Positions 30,886 to 35,620 of a stretch of DNA of 35,620 nt are shown one piece after another. Under the pieces are notes generated by a model that saw only the letters and a list, made by a program, of their open reading frames with translations, did no database searches and was not told the origin of the DNA. Origin of the DNA: RGIG3513 sp045658985 (GTDB lineage Bacteria > Bacillota > Clostridia > Oscillospirales > Butyricicoccaceae); NCBI GenBank assembly GCA_045658985.1, contig JAZOWC010000048.1, forward strand, positions 1 through 35,620, in the 5' to 3' direction. The position numbers and the translations under genes were made by a program. The stretch's first letter is position 1, and each line of letters begins with the position of its first letter.

Positions 30886-32528
30886 TTTGCCGCTTTTATG
30901 GCGGCATTTATTTTTTCACGCACGGTCAGCAGCCAGCCTGAGCTGCGGGGATAGCTTGAGAAAGTTACGGGCTCTGTACCCTCCTCCATCAGCTTGATCA
31001 CAAACTCCCGAGAGTACAGCTGAGCACACTTTTGCATGGCTCGCATATCCTGCAGGCCGTCGGAGAACGCGGGCAGCCTCAGCGATTCGTAGGCGGTTCC
31101 GTCGGGAGCGGGATACACCGAAAAAGCATCCCCCGCAGGCCCGAAATACTCGCCGTCGGTGCAGAGATAGGGATTTATGAGATCGTGGGAGCGCTGATTG
31201 TAGTAGAAGTTATACCCCCAGTGCAAAAATCCCGCGATGTCATACTTGTACATCTGCATGCCCATCACACGGGTACGGGCGGATGGCATGGCGATGAAGA
31301 GGTTGGACACCTCTTTGGTCTGGCCGCAGCAGTAGTAGGTCCACAGATCGGGCACCTTGGCTTCCAGAAACGGCTCGATATGGTTGTTTGAGGGGATGGG
31401 ATGCTCAACAACGCCCTTGTCATAGAATTCAAAGTTGGACAGAGCATCCATTATGGTGTAGCCCTCAAGCAGCGGTGCAACGATGGCCCGCGCGGCAGCG
31501 TACTGCTCAAGCTGCTCGGCTTTCGGCTCGTCGGACACGTGGAAGAAACAGCGCTTGTCCACACCGCGGGCTTTGAGGTGTCGGAGCAGAGCGGGGATCA
31601 GCGCCTGCAGGAAGCCTGCGTACTCACCCGAGCAGGAGTCGGTATCCCAGCCAAAGATCTTTTTTGTCTCGCCGCCCACCTTTGACACGATCTTGGGCGC
31701 GTGAAAAGCTCCCCACTGGGTAAAAAAGTGCGCTATCTCAAAATACCTGATTCCGACCCGCTCACACGTATCTATCCATCTGTCCAGCTTGTCAAAGCCG
31801 AATGAGTAGCCGCTGTCGGTCACGGTTATATCCACCAGCTGGGTGGTGGGACGCTCGCGGCCTATATCGGTGTCCAGCGGGGGAGTGAATATAGGGGTCA
31901 GCACGGTGTTCATGCCGTTTTTGACGGCGGTACGCAAAAAGTTCTCTATGACCGTCCAATGCCGCTCGTCAAAAGCTTCCGTGCCGTAGTAGCTCTGCAG
32001 GCAGTCGCAGTGGAACCACTGGGTGTTGATCAGGGTCTGAGGGGGAAGCAGGGCATCTATGATCTCTATCTCAAAGCCTGCCTGAGCCGCAATTTCGCCC
32101 GTGTCGTCTCTGAACTCTATCTGTACGGGATACACGCCCGCCGCCACCTGCGAGCGGGGATCTATCTCCACAAACAGCGACTGGAGATTGTGGCTCACGG
32201 ACATACGCCCGCCGAGGGTATAGGGGATGAGCAGATCGGGGTACAGCCCGGGTTTGGTGCTGAGATAGTCGGAGTCAAAGCTTTTGTATACGGGCAGCTC
32301 AACCGGCACGTGACGTACACGGCTGATGCGGATATAATCGGCGATTGGTGAACTCAGCTCGGCGGTATAGAATCCCTTGCTGCCGGGGTGGTCAGTCTTC
32401 AGCTGATAGCATATACCAAAATGGAAAATCTCGTTTTTCAGCATACTGGCTTTTTTGTACTCGGGTTTTTGGAAGATGCTTTCTTGCAAAAAACACTTCT
32501 CCAGTGAAGAAATTATCCTGCACAGCAT
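30882..32528 (-). CDS. DUF4091-domain protein, putative glycoside hydrolase
   Basis: 548 residues without a signal peptide. The N-terminal part (about 1-165) is beta-rich (YIRISRVRHVPVELPVY ... GVYPVQIEFRDDTGE), followed by a TIM-barrel-like region (about 170-420; NGMNTVLTPIFTPPLDT, GIRYFEIAHFFTQWG, CFFHVSDEPKAEQLEQY) and a C-terminal segment with GFLHWGYNFYYNQRS and YPAPDGTAYESLRLPAFSDGLQDMRAM. The last segment is the DUF4091 signature shared with GH123-like enzymes. The acidic pair in HVSDEP is a candidate catalytic site. It probably acts on N-acetylhexosamine-containing glycans. ATG 32528 is chosen for the GGAGG site seven bases upstream; the ATG eight codons earlier lacks one. Confidence 0.8.
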   Translation of the reverse strand: MLCRIISSLEKCFLQESIFQKPEYKKASMLKNEIFHFGICYQLKTDHPGSKGFYTAELSSPIADYIRISRVRHVPVELPVYKSFDSDYLSTKPGLYPDLLIPYTLGGRMSVSHNLQSLFVEIDPRSQVAAGVYPVQIEFRDDTGEIAAQAGFEIEIIDALLPPQTLINTQWFHCDCLQSYYGTEAFDERHWTVIENFLRTAVKNGMNTVLTPIFTPPLDTDIGRERPTTQLVDITVTDSGYSFGFDKLDRWIDTCERVGIRYFEIAHFFTQWGAFHAPKIVSKVGGETKKIFGWDTDSCSGEYAGFLQALIPALLRHLKARGVDKRCFFHVSDEPKAEQLEQYAAARAIVAPLLEGYTIMDALSNFEFYDKGVVEHPIPSNNHIEPFLEAKVPDLWTYYCCGQTKEVSNLFIAMPSARTRVMGMQMYKYDIAGFLHWGYNFYYNQRSHDLINPYLCTDGEYFGPAGDAFSVYPAPDGTAYESLRLPAFSDGLQDMRAMQKCAQLYSREFVIKLMEEGTEPVTFSSYPRSSGWLLTVREKINAAIKAAK

Positions 32529-32554
32529 AATAAAACCTCCTTTTCTGCACATAA

Positions 32555-32584
32555 ATCATAGCACAGATATGGACGGAATATCAA
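32555..32584 (-). promoter_or_regulatory. Promoter of the DUF4091 gene
   Basis: Minus strand -35 TTGATA (32579-32584), 18 bases, -10 TATGAT (32555-32560). It overlaps the divergent promoter of the zinc-ribbon gene. Confidence 0.65.
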
Positions 32585-32598
32585 CGATATGTTATAAT
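32570..32598 (+). promoter_or_regulatory. Promoter of the zinc-ribbon microprotein gene
   Basis: -35 TGGACG (32570-32575), 17 bases, -10 TATAAT (32593-32598). Interleaved with the minus-strand promoter of the DUF4091 gene, so the two probably compete for RNA polymerase. Confidence 0.6.
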
Positions 32599-32627
32599 AA
32601 AGCCACTAAACTTGTGGAGATGACTGT

Positions 32628-32792
32628 ATGAGATGCAAATATTGCGGCTATGAGAGCCCGTCGGATTTTACCTTCTGCCCTCAGTGTGCCTACCCCGCCA
32701 TGGAGTGTGACCGCTGCCTGAACGGTCTGTGTATCGACCGTCCGCCCATCCCCGACGACGTGCTGAAACACGCCCCCAAAACCGAAGACTGA
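32628..32792 (+). CDS. 54-residue zinc-ribbon microprotein
   Basis: A short ORF supported by its own promoter, a GGAG ribosome site and a strong terminator four bases after its stop. Four cysteines form a zinc ribbon (MRCKYCGYESPSDFTFCPQC; Cys3, Cys6, Cys17, Cys20), and a further CxxC follows (Cys27, Cys30) with another Cys at 35. The end is Pro/acidic-rich. No partner is encoded next to it. Such free zinc ribbons usually bind nucleic acid or protein, but the role here is unknown. It is below the length limit of many gene callers. Confidence 0.72.
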   Translation: MRCKYCGYESPSDFTFCPQCAYPAMECDRCLNGLCIDRPPIPDDVLKHAPKTED

Positions 32793-32796
32793 ACCC

Positions 32797-32838
32797 AAAC
32801 CCGTCCGACGGCACAGCTGCGCCCACGGACGGGTTTTT
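32797..32838 (+). terminator. Terminator of the zinc-ribbon gene
   Basis: An 11-bp perfect stem AAACCCGTCCG / CGGACGGGTTT (32797-32807, 32826-32836) with T5. Confidence 0.92.
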
Positions 32839-32860
32839 ATAATGTTTCCCCCGCCTGCAA

Positions 32861-32912
32861 AGGCTCCCTCCGGGAGGGAGCTGTCATTTTCGCAAGAAAA
32901 TGACTGAGGGAG
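32861..32912. repeat. Palindromic intergenic repeat, copy B
   Basis: Hairpin GCTCCCTC/GAGGGAGC, then GTCATTTTC/GAAAATGAC, then TGAGGGAG. It has the same two-stem layout as the copies at 2298, 35144 and 35391. Confidence 0.7.
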
Positions 32913-32944
32913 AGAGCGCTGTTTAATCGGTCTGCAGGACACCG

Positions 32945-33012
32945 CACCTCTTCACTATTACATCAAAAATATTTTCCTCCCCCGCGTCACAAACCGCCCC
33001 TCCCGTTCCCGC
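32945..33012. repeat. Direct repeat R, copy 1
   Basis: Begins CACCTCTTCACTATTAC and continues with TCAAAAATATTTTCC, CGCGTCACAAACCGCCC and CCCG. Closely similar to 33180-33230, 35308-35391 and 35457-35508. It directly precedes the palindromic element at 33013. Confidence 0.75.
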
Positions 33013-33179
33013 ATGAGCCTTCCCCTTGAGGGGAGCGATGGGAGCGCTGCCAGTGGCAGAAGAAGCGACCTGAGCGAGTGGCCGCGGTCGAAGGCAGCCG
33101 AGGGAATGCGTAAGCCCGACGGCTGCTTCGGGCACCGCAACAGGAGAAGGGGTACCGCGTCAGCGGTGGATGAGGTGAA
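33013..33179. repeat. Palindromic intergenic repeat, copy C, with a long internal insert
   Basis: Starts AGCCTTCCCCTTGAGGGGA and ends with a GTCAGCGGTGGATGAGG-type closing block. The roughly 110 bases between hold further small inverted repeats (for example GCC-AGT-GGC). It is sandwiched between direct repeats R1 and R2. No ORF with a ribosome site is seen in 32840-33277. Confidence 0.6.
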
Positions 33180-33230
33180 AGCCTCTGCAAAAAATATTTC
33201 CCACCCCGTGTCACAAACCGCCCTGCCCAA
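33180..33230. repeat. Direct repeat R, copy 2
   Basis: AGCCTCTGCAAAAAATATTT, then CCCACCCCGTGTCACAAACC and GCCC. It matches 35457-35508 with one indel and one substitution, and leads into the 119-base identical block before the sigma gene. Confidence 0.8.
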
Positions 33231-33344
33231 ACGTTTATATAGTACAAGGCCCAAAACAGAAACGGAGACCACCCCAAATGTTCCTTAACGTACTCGTTTA
33301 TACGGTACAGCTCAAAACCCGTGAGGACAAACTCACCTTTGAGC
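33226..33344 (+). repeat. 119-bp block repeated exactly at the window end (copy 1)
   Basis: Identical base for base to 35502-35620. Covers the 52-base upstream region and the first 67 bases of the sigma gene. The base just before the block differs (G here, T in the second copy). Confidence 0.95.
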
Positions 33345-33811
33345 GTATCTATCTGGACTATCGCGACAGTATGTATCGCGCCGCCAACCGAATACTCAAC
33401 AACGAGCAGGACGCCGAGGACGCCGTGCATCAGGCATTTTTGTCGCTGGTCAGGCACACCGCCCGCCTCAAAAAAGCTCCCCCCGACAGCCTGTACGCCT
33501 TCCTCGTCACCGTTGCACAGAACAAGGCGCTGGACATTATCCGCTCACGGGCGCATTTTGCTCCCTCCGCCGAGCTGGAAAAGCTGTCGAGCCTGAGCTG
33601 CGATCTCAGCGAGAAATCCGCCTTTTCCATAGCGCTGGCAGGTCTGAGCCCCGCACACCGTGAGGTGCTGATTTTGCGCTACGTGTACGGCTACTCGTCC
33701 AAAGAAGCTGCCGAAATCATGGGCATCAATCCCGATGCTCTGCGCAAGCTTGCCGAAAGAGCCAAAAAACAGCTGCGCGACAAACTGGAAGCAAAGGAGG
33801 AGACAGTATGA
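33278..33811 (+). CDS. ECF-type RNA polymerase sigma factor
   Basis: 177 residues. Region 2 at about 23-85 (FERIYLDYRDSMYRAANRIL ... DAEDAVHQAFLSLVRH ... LYAFLVTVAQNKALDIIRSR). Region 4 at about 118-170 (LAGLSPAHREVLILRYVYG; helix-turn-helix SSKEAAEIMGINPDALRKLAERAKKQLR). A GGAG lies about ten bases before the ATG; the first 20 residues are unusual, so an internal start is possible. No convincing sigma-A promoter is visible; the region holds TATAGT at 33238 without a good -35, which allows self-activation. Its stop overlaps the next start (ATGA). The start region is repeated at 35502-35620. Confidence 0.9.
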   Translation: MFLNVLVYTVQLKTREDKLTFERIYLDYRDSMYRAANRILNNEQDAEDAVHQAFLSLVRHTARLKKAPPDSLYAFLVTVAQNKALDIIRSRAHFAPSAELEKLSSLSCDLSEKSAFSIALAGLSPAHREVLILRYVYGYSSKEAAEIMGINPDALRKLAERAKKQLRDKLEAKEETV

Positions 33812-34470
33812 GCAGCAAGTTCCGCTTTGATGACAAAAGCCTGCAGCAGCAGATGTTGCACGCCTGCGCCGAACTGAAAAATACCGACGTCTGTGACGAT
33901 CTGCATATCTTCTCCGACCGTATGCGCGCCCGTATGTCGGACACTCTGCTCAAAGAGCGCCGCTACCGCCTGTGGCAAAAGACAAAAATGCTCCTCGCCG
34001 TCATATTGACCCTGCTCGTGGCGCTGTCGATGGTATACACCTATCTTAATTATGACAGGATAGCAACTGCCGTAGATGAGTTCTGGAATACCGAAAGTGA
34101 ACCGCCATACGGAAGAACGCCTAAACTGGTATTTTCTGACGAAATCGAGCAGGAGTATCAGATAGCGTTCAACCACACCATTGGCAGGTCTGTAGGAGAA
34201 TACTATAATTGGGACGGTTATGCACTTTTGATAAACCGCGATAATGGTCAGCAGATAGAGATAAGATATGTCCCCACTCAGCTGAAAGAAACCTATGATC
34301 CAGATGACGGTGTTTGGGTGTGGGGTGTACCGGCAGAGATAAGCGGCATTAACGAAAAAGTCCTGCGTTGGGTATGGTCGTACGAAAACAAAGGAATATA
34401 TTTTACACTCAGCTCCACACTCAGCGAAGAAGAACTCTTCCGCGTAGTCGAAGGCATATCGATCAGATAA
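33808..34470 (+). CDS. DUF4367-type putative anti-sigma / membrane sensor
   Basis: 220 residues. The cytoplasmic N-terminus (about 1-62) contains many charged residues, one membrane helix lies at about 65-85, and an extracytoplasmic domain follows. The C-terminal segment VLRWVWSYENKGIYFTLSSTLSEEELFRVVEGI is the pattern of DUF4367, a domain common in partner proteins of clostridial ECF sigma factors. It is coupled to the sigma gene by ATGA overlap with AAGGAGGAG upstream. It probably sequesters the sigma factor until an extracytoplasmic signal is sensed. Confidence 0.8.
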   Translation: MSSKFRFDDKSLQQQMLHACAELKNTDVCDDLHIFSDRMRARMSDTLLKERRYRLWQKTKMLLAVILTLLVALSMVYTYLNYDRIATAVDEFWNTESEPPYGRTPKLVFSDEIEQEYQIAFNHTIGRSVGEYYNWDGYALLINRDNGQQIEIRYVPTQLKETYDPDDGVWVWGVPAEISGINEKVLRWVWSYENKGIYFTLSSTLSEEELFRVVEGISIR

Positions 34471-34487
34471 CAAAGGAGGGATAAAGG

Positions 34488-35114
34488 ATGACTATCAGAG
34501 AACACAAATCGGAAGCTGCCGAATCCATAGGCAGACACTTGGGAATCGTGGCGCTGATCATGATAGTGCATAATATCGTCATTGATTTTGCATTTCCGCT
34601 CATCGCGCCGGCATTTGTTATAGGACTGAGCAGTGTTGCTCTTACTTTGCAGCAGGGCATAAAGCCTGAGTTTTCGCAGTTGTGGAAAGGCTTTGAGTAT
34701 TACGGCAAGTCTTTTTGGCTGTATTACAGCTGCAGGCTGCTTTCCTTGCTGTGGGGACTGCTGTTTATTGTTCCGGGAATCATCAAATGGTATTCCCTCA
34801 GTATGGCGCCCTTTATTATGGCAGAAAAACCCGGGCTCAGCGTAAAAGAGGCCCGACAGCTTTCAAGAGAACTGACCAATGAATACAAACTGCGTATCTT
34901 CCTGCTTGATTTGAGCTTTATCGGCTGGTACGTTGTGGCGGTTGGTGCTCTGGCGCTTTTGAAAGCAGGTATGATTTTGCTGGCTTTTGTGTTAGCCACT
35001 ATTTTGAGTCTGTGGCTGACTCCCTATATGATGACCGCCCGCGCAGACTTGTATCAATATATTAAAGAGCAGAAGAATATGGCGGAACTGAAACCTCTGG
35101 ATACACAATATTGA
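34488..35114 (+). CDS. DUF975 family integral membrane protein
   Basis: 208 residues with about five hydrophobic helices. The DUF975 pattern is clear: FSQLWKGFEYYGKSFW, LLFIVPGIIKWYSLSMAPFIMAE, LSVKEARQLSRELT, LDLSFIGWYVV and LWLTPYMMTARADLYQYI. AAGGAGGGATAAAGG precedes the ATG, 17 bases after the anti-sigma gene, so it belongs to the same operon. Function is not established; it may be the effector or an accessory of the sigma-controlled envelope response. Confidence 0.88.
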   Translation: MTIREHKSEAAESIGRHLGIVALIMIVHNIVIDFAFPLIAPAFVIGLSSVALTLQQGIKPEFSQLWKGFEYYGKSFWLYYSCRLLSLLWGLLFIVPGIIKWYSLSMAPFIMAEKPGLSVKEARQLSRELTNEYKLRIFLLDLSFIGWYVVAVGALALLKAGMILLAFVLATILSLWLTPYMMTARADLYQYIKEQKNMAELKPLDTQY

Positions 35115-35143
35115 CTTTACAAACAAGCAGACCCTCCCGCTCC

Positions 35144-35205
35144 CCCCCTCCAAGCCTCCCCTTGTTGCAAGGGGAGGTGTCAGCGTAGCTGACGGAGGGG
35201 ATAAA
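35144..35205. repeat. Palindromic intergenic repeat, copy D (62 bp)
   Basis: Hairpin GCCTCCCCTTG/CAAGGGGAGG, then GTCAGCGTAGCTGAC, then GGAGGGGATAAA. Identical over 62 bases to copy E at 35391-35452. Confidence 0.88.
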
Positions 35206-35249
35206 TGATACCCTTGTTTCCCTTCTCGCGCACCTTCCGCACCACGCCA

Positions 35250-35310
35250 AGTAGGGCAGGGGCTTGCTCCTGCCGCCCTCACAGATCGGTCGCCACCGGC
35301 GACACCACAC
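35250..35310. repeat. Further small inverted repeats in the 35.2-35.3 kb intergenic region
   Basis: GGCAGG/CCTGCC around GGCTTGCT, and GGTCGCC-ACC-GGCGAC. They look like another class of short intergenic element and have no coding support. Confidence 0.5.
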
Positions 35311-35391
35311 CTTTTCACTATTACCTATTACTTATTACCTCAAAAATATTTTTCCCATCCCCGCGTCACAAACCGCCCTTCCCGCTCCCGC
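35308..35391. repeat. Direct repeat R, copy 3
   Basis: Begins CACCTTTTCACTATTAC, then an extra CTATTACTTATTAC, then TCAAAAATATTTTTCCC and CGCGTCACAAACCGCCC. It directly precedes palindromic copy E, as copy 1 precedes copy C. Confidence 0.75.
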
Positions 35392-35452
35392 CCCCTCCAA
35401 GCCTCCCCTTGTTGCAAGGGGAGGTGTCAGCGTAGCTGACGGAGGGGATAAA
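35391..35452. repeat. Palindromic intergenic repeat, copy E (62 bp)
   Basis: Identical to copy D at 35144-35205. Flanked on both sides by direct repeat R (copies 3 and 4). Confidence 0.88.
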
Positions 35453-35456
35453 GCCA

Positions 35457-35508
35457 AGCCTCTGCAAAAAATATTTCCCACCCGTGTCACAAACCGCCCT
35501 TCCCAAAC
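35457..35508. repeat. Direct repeat R, copy 4
   Basis: Same as copy 2 apart from one missing C and one G-to-T change, and likewise followed by the sigma-gene upstream block. Confidence 0.8.
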
Positions 35509-35620
35509 GTTTATATAGTACAAGGCCCAAAACAGAAACGGAGACCACCCCAAATGTTCCTTAACGTACTCGTTTATACGGTACAGCTCAAAACCCGTGA
35601 GGACAAACTCACCTTTGAGC
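35502..35620 (+). repeat. 119-bp block identical to 33226-33344 (copy 2, ends at window edge)
   Basis: Perfect identity over 119 bases up to the last base of the window. It is either a real second sigma module or a sequence overlap created at a contig end. Confidence 0.9.
35554..35620 (+). CDS. Start of a second ECF sigma gene copy, cut by the window end
   Basis: The first 22 codons are identical in DNA to the sigma gene at 33278. Only the N-terminal extension and the first residues of region 2 are visible, so function rests on the identity to the upstream copy. If genuine, the sigma module repeats with a period of 2276 bases. If the window ends at a contig end, this may be an assembly overlap with the first copy. 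Confidence 0.5.
   Translation, partial: MFLNVLVYTVQLKTREDKLTFE

Noticed and set aside
32987..33457. Minus-strand frames around 33.0-33.4 kb and 35.3-35.55 kb with the recurring string PFLFWALYYINVW
   Set aside because: They are translations of the duplicated intergenic repeat and sigma upstream region, without ribosome sites, and recur only because the DNA is repeated.
35143..35460. CRISPR array, suggested by short repeats in the last kilobase
   Set aside because: The repeats are irregularly spaced, partly palindromic and of two unrelated classes. There are no uniform spacers and no cas genes.

Overview
The window looks like a piece of an endospore-forming member of the Clostridia (Bacillota), probably a gut Oscillospirales-type organism. 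The evidence is a SpoIIID gene, strong sigma-A promoters (TTGACA-N17-TATAAT class), GGAGG ribosome sites, PadR/DUF1700/DUF4097 and ECF sigma/anti-sigma cassettes, a single-chain GlyRS, and the short palindromic intergenic repeats common in such genomes. Most genes are moderately GC-rich. The left edge (1-1000) and one small ORF (16766-17107) are visibly AT-rich and may be acquired.

Layout. 1-2250: a partial tyrosine recombinase and two small exported or membrane proteins. 2356-4918: 3-methyladenine glycosylase (minus strand), divergent from a PadR-DUF1700-DUF4097 operon. 5001-7991: a fused ABC-ATPase/FtsX permease (minus). 8192-8443: spoIIID. 8483-17150: an aromatic amino acid operon in the order aroF-tyrA-aroB-aroA-aroC-pheA-aroEK-aroQ plus one small unknown ORF. 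It encodes all seven shikimate-pathway steps and both branches to the Phe and Tyr keto acids. 17165-22041 (minus): rplU-rpmA-obgE, a class I/II aminotransferase and glycyl-tRNA synthetase. 22239-24304 (minus): an ECF sigma/anti-sigma pair and a GNAT acetyltransferase. 24519-25262: an MgtC-family protein. 25330-29399 (minus): lipoprotein amidase-YitT-GH20-ComB. 29528-32528 (minus): an esterase, a structured non-coding RNA and a DUF4091 protein. 32628-35620 (plus): a zinc-ribbon microprotein, then an ECF sigma/DUF4367/DUF975 module embedded in intergenic repeats. The start of a second sigma copy lies at the window edge.

Two findings stand out. First, the aromatic operon has a complete leader-peptide attenuator: a perfect promoter, a 31-codon leader peptide with seven aromatic codons in ten, mutually exclusive RNA pairings, and a terminator just before aroF. 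Phe/Tyr supply, sensed by ribosome stalling, would then set transcription of every enzyme that makes them. Second, the gene-free stretch 30440-30740 holds a roughly 264-nt minus-strand RNA with its own promoter, several helices, a six-base-pair loop-loop pseudoknot and a strong terminator. I cannot assign it to a named class.

All calls come from reading sequence and recalled family motifs. No database search or folding software was used.
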